A stretch of DNA of 56,202 nt, from positions 1 through 56,202 of the forward strand of contig NZ_BONQ01000144.1 of the NCBI RefSeq assembly GCF_016862795.1, in the 5' to 3' direction. This DNA is from Dactylosporangium siamense. GTDB lineage: Bacteria; Actinomycetota; Actinomycetes; Mycobacteriales; Micromonosporaceae. The notes under the pieces were generated by a model that was given only the letters and a program-made list of their open reading frames with translations, ran no database searches and was not told where the DNA came from. The translations under genes were made by a program, and so were the position numbers. Positions 1 through 8,097 of the stretch are shown piece by piece. Every line of letters starts with the position of its first letter. The stretch's first letter is position 1.

Positions 1-84
1 TGGGGCGAGAGCTGGGGCGAGAGCTGGGGCGAGAGCTGGGGCGAGAGCTGGGGCGAGAGCTGGGGCGAGAGCTGGGGCGAGAGC
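1..84. repeat. 12-bp tandem repeat, seven perfect copies
   Basis: The unit TGGGGCGAGAGC occurs seven times head to tail with no mismatch and may continue left of the window. Degenerate TGGAATCG-containing copies follow to about position 118. Read on the plus strand in frame 1, the unit would encode a Trp-Gly-Glu-Ser repeat. Other short arrays in this window touch stop codons, so this one may flank the 3' end of a gene just outside the window; that is inference. Confidence 0.95.
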
Positions 85-479
85 TGGAATCGTGGCCAGG
101 GCTGGAATCGGGGCGGGAGTGAGCAGGCGCAACGGGGCCGGGCCGGCGGGCGGATCCTGGGGTGGCACGCTGCCGGTGGACGGCACGGGCCGCAGCTGGT
201 GAGGGGTCTCGGGGGCGATCGGGACGGGACTCGCCGGGGGTTGGGCAGGGTCGTTCATGCCGTCGGCTCCGACCACAGCGTCGTCGTCGACGTGTGTGTC
301 GTAGGACTCGGCGGCCGCCGAAGCCGACATGCCAGCCACGGCACCTGCTCCCCCACTGTCTGTACTGTTCTCCCGCCGCACTCCGAGATCCCGCTGCGAC
401 GGCCTTACGCGACGCTGTCCTGCTGTGACGCGGACCGCTGCCCGCCCCTGTCAAACTCGCCGCCCCATCCACCGGTCAA

Positions 480-712
480 TCCCACCGAGCGCCCCGCCGA
501 GCAGTCCCGCCGGACTTCCCACCGCCCAATCCCGCCGGGCGTCCCGTCGAACATTCCCGCCGAAGTCCCCCGTCGGGCGTCCCGCTGAGCAGTTCCGCCG
601 GACGTCCACCGCCCAATCCGTCCCCACCGAGCGTCCCCGGCGAACAGGACCGCCAGGGCAGTTCCGCCGGGCTGTCCCACCGCCCAATCCCGCCCGGCGT
701 CCTCACCGAAGG
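480..712. repeat. Degenerate direct repeats
   Basis: The string ACCGCCCAAT recurs at 521, 608 and 679, each time inside a longer imperfect match rich in CCGCCGG and GCGTCCC. Spacings are 87 and 71 bp. The copies have diverged by many substitutions and small indels, which suggests an old non-coding repeat. Confidence 0.7.
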
Positions 713-787
713 AATCCCTACCGGCCAGGTCCTGCCCGGTCGGATGCGGCACTCAGGTGGCGGACGGCGACGCGGTATGGCCCAAGT

Positions 788-887
788 GGCTGACGCCGCA
801 GATGGCGGCCGGTCCAGACGCTCGGCACCACCACCCGGCAGGGCCTGCGATGCCCACCCGGCCCGGCCACCGTCTGCGGCGTCAGCC
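788..887. repeat. 25-bp inverted repeat, 50-bp loop
   Basis: Arms at 788-812 and 863-887 pair over 25 positions with two mismatches; the outer 15 bp are perfect (GGCTGACGCCGCAGA against its complement). It lies about 180 bp past the stop of the leftward HEPN gene. It could be a transcript-end structure or the remains of a mobile element. No T-run follows and no transposase is present. Confidence 0.75.
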
Positions 888-1063
888 CCCGGACCCGCAC
901 CGACCTGCGAACCCGGCCGGTCCGACGCGAGGGGACGAAGCCCGGACGGCGCCAGCTCCGCGACCGGAGCACCGCACCAGCGGCTCCGGCGAGGAGGTGC
1001 CACCGGCGAGAGCGTCGCCGCGGAGCCTGGACAGGTCGGCCGGGCTCCGGCACCGACCGCGGG

Positions 1064-1597
1064 TCAGCTGGCCAGACCCTCGAGCCTGGGCTGATAGGAG
1101 AAGCCGAGGCCGACCTCGACGACGGCGATGAACTGCTCCGCGGAGCGCATGAGGTCGTCGGCCTCCCGGGCGGTGACCACCCGCGGGATGCCCGCCTCGG
1201 CGGCGGAGCGCTTGCTGGCGCCGGCGGCGAAATAGGCCGCCCACTCGGTCAGCTCGGGCGCGACGAGCACCAGCAGCGACCAGACGCTGGTCACCCGGCT
1301 GCGGCGGCCCGGCGCGGCGGGCACTGCCCTGGCAGCGAGGACAGCGGCGGCGGCGCGCAGCGCGGCGAGGTGGGCGGTGGCGTAGCGCATCCCGTCGGTG
1401 CGGATCTCCGCCGCCTCTTCGAGGCCGCGACGGGCAAGGGTCAGCAGCTCCCGCGGGGTGCGGTGGGGAAGCGCATGCGCGGGAACCGGAAGCTGTTGCC
1501 GGGACGCACCGCCGGCCGGGCCGGCGACCGCAGGGGTGGCCGGGGCGGTCGGGAATCGACTGACGTTGGACGAGTGGGTCGAACGGTTCGTCGGCAT
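1064..1597 (-). CDS. SAV_6107-type HEPN domain protein
   Basis: A 177-residue protein resembling the actinobacterial SAV_6107 HEPN family. The first 40 residues are Pro/Ala-rich and probably disordered; an all-helical domain follows. R71 and H76 form an R-x4-H motif, the signature of RNase-active HEPN domains. HEPN proteins are typically RNases or toxin and defence components, but this branch has no assigned function that I know of. The ATG at 1597 is chosen because GAGGGAG lies six bases upstream; longer in-frame extensions give junk sequence. Two LexA-like sites lie 320-410 bp upstream with no gene between them and this start, so DNA-damage control is possible. Confidence 0.8.
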   Translation of the reverse strand: MPTNRSTHSSNVSRFPTAPATPAVAGPAGGASRQQLPVPAHALPHRTPRELLTLARRGLEEAAEIRTDGMRYATAHLAALRAAAAVLAARAVPAAPGRRSRVTSVWSLLVLVAPELTEWAAYFAAGASKRSAAEAGIPRVVTAREADDLMRSAEQFIAVVEVGLGFSYQPRLEGLAS

Positions 1598-1919
1598 CGG
1601 TGTCTCCCTCTGTGGTGCGTCGGCGGGACCCGCCATGGGTGCCCGTGGTGCGTGCGGGCCGCCGCTGGGGGAGTAGCGGTGACACGCGCGGGTCGATCGG
1701 TGCTCGGACAGCGGGGTCGAACTGCGACTCCGCCGGCCGGGCGTGGAGCTTCCCCACACCACCCCCGGCCGGCGGGCCGGCTGGGTCGCTGCCCGCCGCC
1801 CGGGGGTCGTGGGCGGCGGGCAACGACCCCACCTGAGGCCAGACCCGCGAAAATCCGGCCTCCGCGGTGTCGCGGACCGCGCTCGGGAAGAACGCCGCGA
1901 ATCGTCTTCCCGAAGCAGT

Positions 1920-1935
1920 TCGAACACTCGTTCGA
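1920..1935. promoter_or_regulatory. LexA/SOS-box-like palindrome 1
   Basis: TCGAAC-ACTC-GTTCGA is a perfect dyad that matches the actinobacterial LexA consensus (TCGAAC, four bases, GTTCGA). It faces the HEPN gene, the only gene reading away from this gap on the minus strand. Confidence 0.75.
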
Positions 1936-1990
1936 CTGGGATAAGACTACACCCGGGGGGCGGGAAAGTCGCGACGGCGCGGGAGATTTT

Positions 1991-2006
1991 TCGAACATTC
2001 GTTCGC
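1991..2006. promoter_or_regulatory. LexA/SOS-box-like palindrome 2
   Basis: TCGAAC-ATTC-GTTCGC differs from the first box only in the spacer and the last base. The two dyads are 71 bp apart centre to centre, close to seven helical turns, so both could be occupied on one DNA face. Confidence 0.7.
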
Positions 2007-2023
2007 ACGCGCCGCGGGCCCGG

Positions 2024-2608
2024 TCATCCGGCCGCGCCGACGCCGCCCGACGGGTGCAGATGGGTGCGCTCGCCGTCGTGGTCGAAGACGCAGAGGATCT
2101 CCGCGGGGCCGCCGTGCGCACCGAAGGCGTGCGGGGTCATGGTCGAGAACTCCGCCGCCTGACCCGTCTCCACCAGGATGGTCCGCTCCCCCAGCCGCAG
2201 CTCGATGGTCCCGGACAGCACCGTGAACCAGTCCTTGCCCGGATGCACCCGCAACTCACTGGGGACCGCCCGGCTGACCCGCATCTTGGCCACGGAGACA
2301 CCGTGCGGCCCCGACTCCCGGGTCAGCATCCACGTGGTCATCCCGTGCGCCACGTCGCGGCGCGGCCGGATCACCACGTCCTCGTCGTCCATGGACTCCA
2401 CCAGCTGGTCCAGCGTGGTCCCCAGCGCGCGGGCGATCGGGGCCAGCTGATCCAGGGCGATCCGCCGGTGGCCGGTCTCGATCCTGCTCAGCGTGGAGGG
2501 GCTCAGATAACACCGGGAGGCGAGGTCGTCCAGCGACCAGCCCTTGGCGATCCGCAGCCCGCGGATCCGCTTTCGAACCAGCCCGTCGAGCTCACCGTCT
2601 TGCGTCAT
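2024..2608 (-). CDS. XRE-family regulator with cupin domain
   Basis: A 194-residue repressor. A helix-turn-helix occupies about residues 9-68, including the SPSTLSRIETG recognition region. A small cupin beta-barrel follows (about 105-180), with HPGKDWFTVLSG and TPHAFGAHG as the two cupin motifs. Proteins of this architecture repress small catabolic or resistance operons and sense a small ligand through the cupin. The ATG at 2608 sits in the middle of a 17-bp perfect palindrome, which points to autoregulation. It is divergent from a His-rich methyltransferase, the likeliest co-regulated gene. Confidence 0.88.
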   Translation of the reverse strand: MTQDGELDGLVRKRIRGLRIAKGWSLDDLASRCYLSPSTLSRIETGHRRIALDQLAPIARALGTTLDQLVESMDDEDVVIRPRRDVAHGMTTWMLTRESGPHGVSVAKMRVSRAVPSELRVHPGKDWFTVLSGTIELRLGERTILVETGQAAEFSTMTPHAFGAHGGPAEILCVFDHDGERTHLHPSGGVGAAG

Positions 2609-2615
2609 ACGCAAG
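2599..2615. promoter_or_regulatory. Palindromic operator over the regulator start codon
   Basis: CTTGCGT-CAT-ACGCAAG is a perfect 7+3+7 dyad whose centre is the regulator's own start codon. A third half-site (ACGCAA) follows at 2629-2634, between the divergent starts. A repressor bound here would block its own leaderless or short-leader transcript and the methyltransferase promoter. Confidence 0.65.
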
Positions 2616-2656
2616 ATGCTATGCCACTGACGCAACTCGTGGCTATGGTCAACGGC

Positions 2657-3508
2657 ATGGCACACCACCACGAAGGCCACGCCCACCAGAAAAGCCACAA
2701 CCACGGAAGCCACAACCACAACCACGGGAGCCACGAGGCCCTCGCCGACATCCTCGACCTCGACGCCGAGGTACTGCACGAGCACCTCACCGAGGTCATG
2801 GCCTGGGTCCACGAGCGCACCGGCACCGCGGCGACAGTGCTCGACCTCGGTGCCGGCACCGGCGCCGGCACGCTCGCGCTGGCCCGCCGCTTCCCCGGCG
2901 CGCGGATCACCGCGGTCGACATGTCCCCGCAGATGCTGGACCACCTGCGGCACAAGGCGCACGCCGCGGGACTGGCCGACCGGATCCGCACGGTCGAGGC
3001 GGACCTCGACACCGCCTGGCCGGACGGCGTCGAGCAGCAGGCCGACCTGGTGTGGGCGGCCAACTCCCTGCACCACCTCGCCGACCCCGTCGGCACGCTG
3101 CGCACGATCCGCGCCGCGATCCGCCCCGGCGGGCACCTCGTCGCCCTCGAGATGGACGCGTTCCCGCGGTTCCTGCCGGACGACGCGCTCGAGGCCCGCT
3201 GCCACGCCGCGGTGGCCGAGGCACGGGCCACCGACATGCCGCACCTCGGGGCGGACTGGGCGCCGCTGCTGCGCGCGGCCGGCTTCACCGTCAAGGCCCA
3301 GCACCGCTTCGAGATCGACCTGCGACCCCCACTGCCGGAGGCCACCGGCCGCTACGCCCAGACGTCCCTGCGCCGCCTGCACCAAGGCCTCGAGGGCCGG
3401 CTGAGCCCGGAGGACCTGGCTGCACTGGAGGCGCTGGCGGAAGCCGTACCCCAGCATCCGGACCTCACCGTCCAAGCTCGACGGACCGCCTGGATCGCCG
3501 AACCGTAA
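2657..3508 (+). CDS. Class I SAM-dependent methyltransferase with His-rich N terminus
   Basis: About 283 residues. The first 30 residues contain more than ten His with Gly and Asn spacers, a likely metal-binding tail. The methyltransferase fold follows: motif I is LDLGAGTGAGT, the acidic strand end is ITAVDMS, and motif IV is WAANSLHHL. The substrate is unknown; small-molecule methylation is typical for this fold. Starts at 2621 (ATGCCACTG) and 2645 (ATGGTC) are also in frame, none with a good ribosome site. I prefer 2657 because it begins Met-Ala-His-His-His. The gene is divergent from the XRE-cupin regulator and 41 bp ahead of the EamA transporter. Confidence 0.82.
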   Translation: MAHHHEGHAHQKSHNHGSHNHNHGSHEALADILDLDAEVLHEHLTEVMAWVHERTGTAATVLDLGAGTGAGTLALARRFPGARITAVDMSPQMLDHLRHKAHAAGLADRIRTVEADLDTAWPDGVEQQADLVWAANSLHHLADPVGTLRTIRAAIRPGGHLVALEMDAFPRFLPDDALEARCHAAVAEARATDMPHLGADWAPLLRAAGFTVKAQHRFEIDLRPPLPEATGRYAQTSLRRLHQGLEGRLSPEDLAALEALAEAVPQHPDLTVQARRTAWIAEP

Positions 3509-3549
3509 GGGGTGAAGCATCGACCACTCCTGACCTGTACCCTCTGCGG

Positions 3550-4494
3550 GTGACCCACCAGCCCCGCCCCGCCACCGGTGTCGCGATGGTCCTCGCCGGC
3601 AGCTGCCTGTTCGCCGTCAACGGCACCGTGTCCAAGCTCGCCGCCGAGACCGGGATCGACGCGCCGCAGCTCACCACGCTGCGGGCGGGCGGGGCCGCGC
3701 TGGGGCTGTTCGCGCTCGCCCTCGCGTTCCGGCCGTCCCGGCTGCGGATCACCCGGCGGGAGGTGCCGATGCTCGTCGCGTACGGCCTCGCCGGCTTCTT
3801 CTTCGTCCCCATGCTCTACTTCGTCGGCATCGGCAGGCTGCCGGTCGGCATCAGCCTGCTGTTCGAGTACACCGCGCCGGTCCTGGTCGCGCTGTGGGCA
3901 CGGTTCGTGCAGGGCCACGCGGTGCGGCCGAGGCTGTGGGTGGGCCTCGCCGCCAGCCTCGCCGGGCTCGCCTGCGTCGCGGAGATCTGGGGCGAGCTGC
4001 GCCTCGACGCGGTCGGGGTGAGCGCCGCGCTCGGCGCCGCCGTGCTGCTCGCCGTCTACTACCTGCTCAGCGCCCGGGGCGTGGCCAGCCGCGACACGCT
4101 GTCGCTGACCGCGTACGCGTTCGGGGTGTCCGCCCTCGCCGGCTCGGTCGTGCGGCCGTGGTGGGAGTTCGACTTCGCCCGGACCACGGTCACCACCCAC
4201 GGCGTCCCGGTCTGGCTCCTGCTCCTGTACGTCGTGATCGGCGGCTCGATCGCCCCGTACCTGCTGCTCGCCGGCGCGATGCGACACCTGCCGCCGACCA
4301 GCGTCGGCATCATCGGCATGTCGGAGCCGGTGATCGCGACCGCCGTGGCCTGGCTGGTCCTGCACGAGCACCTGAACGTCGCACAGATCTGCGGGGGCGC
4401 CCTGATCCTGGCCGGCGTCGCGTTGGCCGAGACCGCCCGGGTACAGGCGGCCCCCGCCGAACGCCATCCCGAAATTGTCGGTGCTCCGAACTAG
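3550..4494 (+). CDS. EamA-family (DMT) transporter
   Basis: A 314-residue inner-membrane protein with about ten hydrophobic helices arranged as two EamA repeats. The second repeat carries the family-typical ending (TSVGIIGMSEPVIATAVAWLVLHEHL). EamA proteins export or import amino acids, nucleosides or other metabolites, and the substrate cannot be read from sequence. The GTG at 3550 is the first start in frame with the first helix. The YbaK-type gene begins ten bases after its stop, so it is probably the front of the operon that runs to 9545. Confidence 0.88.
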   Translation: MTHQPRPATGVAMVLAGSCLFAVNGTVSKLAAETGIDAPQLTTLRAGGAALGLFALALAFRPSRLRITRREVPMLVAYGLAGFFFVPMLYFVGIGRLPVGISLLFEYTAPVLVALWARFVQGHAVRPRLWVGLAASLAGLACVAEIWGELRLDAVGVSAALGAAVLLAVYYLLSARGVASRDTLSLTAYAFGVSALAGSVVRPWWEFDFARTTVTTHGVPVWLLLLYVVIGGSIAPYLLLAGAMRHLPPTSVGIIGMSEPVIATAVAWLVLHEHLNVAQICGGALILAGVALAETARVQAAPAERHPEIVGAPN

Positions 4495-4504
4495 AGTCGA
4501 CGGC

Positions 4505-4999
4505 ATGCAGGTACATCCCAACGTGCAGGCAATCCAGGACGCCCTCGACGCCGCCGGGGCACGCGACGCCGCCGGCACCCCGTGCCAGGTCAGGGTGCTC
4601 ACCGAGCCGGTCCCCACCGCCGCGACGGCGGCGGCCGCGGTCGGGGTCGAGGTCGGCCAGATCGCCAACTCGTTGATCTTCGACGCCAACGGCGACCCGT
4701 TACTGGTCCTCACGTCCGGCGCGCACCGCGTCGACACCGGGAAGGTCGCCGCGCTGCTCGGCATCGCCAAGAGCAGGGTCCGGCGGGCCAGCGCCGAGTT
4801 CGTCCTGGAGCACACCGGCCAGGTGGTCGGCGGGGTGTCGCCACTGGGTCACCCGAAGCCGGTGCGCACCTTTGTCGACGTCGATCTGGAGGTGTACGGC
4901 GAAATCTGGGCCGCCGGTGGCATCTCCCAGGCTGTCTTCCCGATCACGTACGAGGAGTTGGTGCGCATCACCGCCGGCACCCCCGCCGAGGTCGCGTGA
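4505..4999 (+). CDS. YbaK/EbsC-type aminoacyl-tRNA deacylase
   Basis: A 164-residue stand-alone editing-domain protein. Family signatures are visible: EVGQIANSLIF near residue 57, the VLTSGAHRVD strand-turn, and GGVSPLGHPKP before the C-terminal strand. Members remove wrongly attached amino acids from tRNA, such as Cys or Ala from tRNA-Pro. The ATG at 4505 aligns with the start of the fold. Its stop overlaps the GTG of the next gene by three bases. Its place at the head of a carotenoid operon is probably incidental. Confidence 0.88.
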   Translation: MQVHPNVQAIQDALDAAGARDAAGTPCQVRVLTEPVPTAATAAAAVGVEVGQIANSLIFDANGDPLLVLTSGAHRVDTGKVAALLGIAKSRVRRASAEFVLEHTGQVVGGVSPLGHPKPVRTFVDVDLEVYGEIWAAGGISQAVFPITYEELVRITAGTPAEVA

Positions 5000-5775
5000 C
5001 GGTCCGGCTCCACGTCTGGCGCGTCCGCAGGGCCGCGGTGCCGCTCGCGTTCTGGGGGATGGCCGTCGACCGGCGGAGGCTGCGCCGCCAGGCCGGCTTC
5101 GTGAAGCTGCTCGGCACCGGCCGGGGCAGCGACTTCGGCGCGGGCAAGGCGGACCTGACCCGCTGGGCGGCGATCATCGTCGGCGACGCCGTTGTCGTGC
5201 CACCGATGCGGGGAGCCGTCGCGAGCTGCGTCGTCACGCTGGAGCCGATCGCCAGCCGCGGCACGTGGGCCGGGCACGCACCGTTCACCCCCGACGACAC
5301 GAGCACCCCTGTCGCCCACAGGAGCCCGGCCGACGGCAAGAGCGCCCCCGCCGACGGCACGAGCAGTCCGGCCGACGGCGGGAGTGACCCGGCTGCCCAC
5401 GAACGTGATCCGGCCGGCCGCAAGAGCCGCAAGGCCGACGGCATGATCGCGGTGCTGACCCGGGCCAGGTTGAAGGCCCACAAGGCACCCGCGTTCTGGC
5501 GGGCCATCGACCCCGTGTCCAGGGTGCTCCCCGGCGCCGAGGGCATGATCTGCGCGTTCGGTGTCGGGGAGGCACCCGTAGGATTCCAGGGCACGGTCAG
5601 CCTCTGGCGCAGTGCGGCGGATGTCGTGCGTTTCGCGTACCGTCAGCCCGAGCATGCCGCCGTCGTGGACCGCACGGCCCGGGAAGGCTGGTATGCGGAG
5701 GAGTTGTTCGCCCGGTTCCGCGTGCTGGACATCACCGGCGACTGGGAGGTGATCGGTTGGAGGGACAGCCCGTGA
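4996..5775 (+). CDS. Spheroidene monooxygenase-like (CrtA family) protein
   Basis: A 259-residue protein resembling CrtA-type carotenoid ketolases: an N-terminal module (FWGMAVDRRRLRRQAGFVKLLGTGRG) and a C-terminal module (AEGMICAFGVGEAPVGFQGT followed by SLWRSAADVVRFAYR). Between them, about residues 100-150, is an inserted run of near-repeats of the form S-P-A-D-G-x-S, absent from the core family and probably a disordered linker. CrtA oxidises C-2 of acyclic carotenoids; the substrate here is unknown. The GTG overlaps the preceding stop (GTGA) and the stop overlaps the next start, so translation is coupled. Confidence 0.82.
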   Translation: MTVRLHVWRVRRAAVPLAFWGMAVDRRRLRRQAGFVKLLGTGRGSDFGAGKADLTRWAAIIVGDAVVVPPMRGAVASCVVTLEPIASRGTWAGHAPFTPDDTSTPVAHRSPADGKSAPADGTSSPADGGSDPAAHERDPAGRKSRKADGMIAVLTRARLKAHKAPAFWRAIDPVSRVLPGAEGMICAFGVGEAPVGFQGTVSLWRSAADVVRFAYRQPEHAAVVDRTAREGWYAEELFARFRVLDITGDWEVIGWRDSP

Positions 5776-6308
5776 GGCTCGTGCGGTGGCGCGGGGACGA
5801 CCTCCTCGCGCGACTCGACGACGTCATCGCCGTCTACGGGGAAGCGATGGGCTACTCGGTCCAGCTCCTGCAGACCCGCCGCGGCTACGTGGCCGGCCAC
5901 ACCCGGCGCGAGTCGTTCCAGGCGGTCGCGACCCTGGACGACGAGGACAACCTGCTCGGCTTCGGCTACGGCTACCGGGGCACGTCCGGGCAGTGGTGGC
6001 ACGACCAGGTGCGCAACGCGCTGCGCCGGGAGCACCGCAAGTTCTGGCTCGGCAACTGCTTCGAGCTCGTCGAGTTGCACGTCCGGCCGCACGCGCAGGG
6101 GCACGGCATCGGCGCCCGGCAGCTGCACGACCTGCTCAGCAACGCGCCCCAGCAGACCGCGCTGCTGTCCACGCCCGAGGCGCCGGAGGCGACGTCGCGG
6201 GCCTGGCGGCTCTACCGGCGGTTCGGCTTCGTCGACGTCCTGCGGCACTTCAACTTCCCGGGCGACGACCGCCCGTTCGCGGTCCTCGGCCGGCAACTGC
6301 CGCTGTGA
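5772..6308 (+). CDS. GNAT-family N-acetyltransferase
   Basis: A 178-residue acetyltransferase. The acetyl-CoA loop lies in LHVRPHAQGHGIGARQLHDLL, and the C-terminal RAWRLYRRFGFVDV is the usual GNAT end strand. The GTG at 5772 is preferred over an upstream TTG because GGAGGG lies seven bases before it. It overlaps the stop of the CrtA-like gene and the start of the next carotenoid gene. The substrate is unknown. Confidence 0.85.
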   Translation: MRLVRWRGDDLLARLDDVIAVYGEAMGYSVQLLQTRRGYVAGHTRRESFQAVATLDDEDNLLGFGYGYRGTSGQWWHDQVRNALRREHRKFWLGNCFELVELHVRPHAQGHGIGARQLHDLLSNAPQQTALLSTPEAPEATSRAWRLYRRFGFVDVLRHFNFPGDDRPFAVLGRQLPL

Positions 6309-7039
6309 GAGCCCTCTGGGCCGTGCTCGCAGCGCTGGTCCTCGTCGAGATCGCGTACCCGCTCGTGCACGGCGGCACCCGCGCCGCGCTGACCGTCGCC
6401 ACGGTCGTGGTCGGCTACCTGCTGTCCGTGGGGCATGCCTGGTTGTCCCGCGGCCCGCGCACCGCGGCCGTGCTCATCCTGGTCACGACCGGCGGCGGCT
6501 TCGCCGTCGAGGCGGCCGGCCGCGCGACCGGCTACCCGTTCGGCGACTACGACTACACCGGTTCGCTCGGGCCGCGGCTGCTGGGCGTGCCGCTGGTGAT
6601 CCCCCTGGCCTGGACGTGGATGGCGTGGCCGGCGTGGGTCGCCGCGGCCCGCCTCACCACCCGGCCGTGGCTGCGGACCGGTGTCGCCGGGCTGGGCCTG
6701 GCCGCCTGGGACCTCTTCCTCGACCCGCAGATGGTCGGCGAGGGCCACTGGCACTGGGACAGTCCCGGCGCCGCGCTCCCCGGCGTCCCCGACATTCCGA
6801 TCACCAACTATCTCGGTTGGCTGGTGGTGGCGTGGGTACTGGCGGCAGCGCTCACGGCCACCACCGGGAACGGCACCGACGACCGGCCGATGTACGCGCT
6901 GTACCTGTGGACGTACGGCTCCAGTGTCCTCGCGCACGCGGTGTTCCTCGGCCTGCCCGCGTCGGCCGCGTGGGGCGCCGCCGGGATGGGCCTGGTCGCG
7001 GTCCCGCTGGCGGTGACGCTGTGGCGCTCGCGATCCTGA
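6305..7039 (+). CDS. Carotenoid biosynthesis membrane protein (CruF/DUF422 type)
   Basis: A 244-residue protein with about six or seven membrane helices. Family motifs are GYPFGDYDYTGSLGPRLLGVPL and, later, WDLFLDPQMVGEGHWHW. In Deinococcus and cyanobacteria, CruF hydrates the psi-end of gamma-carotene-type pigments at C-1',2'. The next gene is a membrane glycosyltransferase, as in the CruF-CruG pairs that make glycosylated carotenoids. The GTG overlaps the GNAT stop by four bases. Confidence 0.85.
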   Translation: MRALWAVLAALVLVEIAYPLVHGGTRAALTVATVVVGYLLSVGHAWLSRGPRTAAVLILVTTGGGFAVEAAGRATGYPFGDYDYTGSLGPRLLGVPLVIPLAWTWMAWPAWVAAARLTTRPWLRTGVAGLGLAAWDLFLDPQMVGEGHWHWDSPGAALPGVPDIPITNYLGWLVVAWVLAAALTATTGNGTDDRPMYALYLWTYGSSVLAHAVFLGLPASAAWGAAGMGLVAVPLAVTLWRSRS

Positions 7040-8097
7040 CCCTCGCGGTGCTCGCGCTGACCGTGCACACGCTGGTCAATGCCCGCCTGCTGCGAAGGCC
7101 GGGCGCCGGGACGCGGCGGCACCGGGTGGCGGTGCTGCTGCCGCTGCGGGACGAGGCACACCGGGTCGAGCCGTGTCTGCGCGCGCTGCTCGCCCTGCGC
7201 GGCGAGCCCCGGCTGCTGATCCTCGACGACGGGTCCACCGACGGCACCGCCGACCTCGTCCGGTCCGTCCTCGCCCCGGCCGGCGACCGGGTCACGCTGC
7301 TGACCGGCCGCCCGCTGCCACCCGGCTGGCTCGGCAAACCCCACGCCTGCCACCAACTCGCCGAGGCCGAGGCCGGAGCTGACGTCCTCGTGTTCATCGA
7401 CGCGGATGTGGTGCTGCGGGAGGACGCCCTCGACGCCGCCACCGCGGTGCTCGACGACGCGGAGGCCGACCTGCTCAGCCCGTACCCCCGCATCACCGCG
7501 GGCAGCCTGGGCGAACGGCTGGTCCAGCCCCTGCTGCAGTGGTCGTGGCTGACGTTCCTGCCGCTGCGGGCGATGGAACGCTCACCCCGCCCGTCGCTCG
7601 CCGCGGCCGGCGGGCAGTTCCTGCTGGTCCGGCGGGCCGCCTACGACCGGGCCGGCGGGCACGCCGCGGTCCGGGACAGGATCCTGGAGGACATCGAGCT
7701 GGCCCGTGCGGTGAAACGCACCGGCGGCCGGATCGCGCTCGCGGACGGTTCGGACCTCGCGACCTGCCGCATGTACACGTCCTGGCATGACCTGAAAGAC
7801 GGCTACAGCAAGTCGTTGTGGGCGTCGTTCGGCTCGCCGGTGGGCGCGGCGGCGGTCGTGGCGCTGCTGCTCGCCCTGTATGTGGTGCTGCCGCTGACCG
7901 GCACCTGGTGGGGCCTGGCCGGCTACCTGCTGGGTGTGGCCGGCCGGGTCGCCAGCGCCCGCACGACCGGCGGCCGGGCCTGGCCCGACGCGCTCGCCCA
8001 CCCCGTCTCCGTGCTGCTGTTCGCCTGGCTGGTCGCCCGGTCGTTCCGGCGGCGCGGCCGGGTCACCTGGAAGGGACGCCCCACATGGCGACCGTGA
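7021..8097 (+). CDS. Family 2 glycosyltransferase (CruG-like)
   Basis: A 358-residue membrane glycosyltransferase. One N-terminal anchor precedes a GT-A fold with VAVLLPLRDEAHRVE, LLILDDGSTDGT, the metal-binding ADVLVFIDADVV (D-x-D), and ILEDIELARAVKR (the ED motif). Three or four C-terminal helices follow. Position directly after the CruF-like gene supports transfer of a sugar to a carotenoid hydroxyl, but the donor cannot be read. The GTG overlaps the previous gene by 19 bases, and the end overlaps the desaturase gene by 13. Confidence 0.85.
   Translation: MALAILTLAVLALTVHTLVNARLLRRPGAGTRRHRVAVLLPLRDEAHRVEPCLRALLALRGEPRLLILDDGSTDGTADLVRSVLAPAGDRVTLLTGRPLPPGWLGKPHACHQLAEAEAGADVLVFIDADVVLREDALDAATAVLDDAEADLLSPYPRITAGSLGERLVQPLLQWSWLTFLPLRAMERSPRPSLAAAGGQFLLVRRAAYDRAGGHAAVRDRILEDIELARAVKRTGGRIALADGSDLATCRMYTSWHDLKDGYSKSLWASFGSPVGAAAVVALLLALYVVLPLTGTWWGLAGYLLGVAGRVASARTTGGRAWPDALAHPVSVLLFAWLVARSFRRRGRVTWKGRPTWRP

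Larger units (their letters stand above)
1..1063. other. Gene-free, repeat-rich left end
   Basis: No convincing gene is seen in this kilobase. Frames stay open because the DNA is GC-rich and repetitive, but the translations are low-complexity and resemble no family I recognise. It holds a 12-bp tandem array (1-84), degenerate copies of an approximately 71-87-bp unit (about 480-710), and a long inverted repeat (788-887). Plus-strand frame 1 is open from base 1 to 588, so the tail of a gene entering from the left cannot be fully excluded. Confidence 0.6.
1598..2023. other. Intergenic region upstream of the HEPN gene
   Basis: This 426-bp gap separates the stop of the XRE-cupin regulator from the HEPN start. 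Its only recognisable content is the pair of SOS-like palindromes at 1920 and 1991. I found no trace of a DNA polymerase IV gene, which often accompanies such boxes. Confidence 0.6.

Noticed and set aside
162-588. Open frames on the plus strand in the left repeat region
   Set aside because: The translations are Arg/Pro/Ser-rich low-complexity sequence, several frames are open at once because of GC content, and there is no ribosome site or known motif.
476-1003. Minus-strand frame of 175 codons
   Set aside because: It reads through the degenerate repeats and gives Gly/Arg-rich repetitive sequence with no domain.
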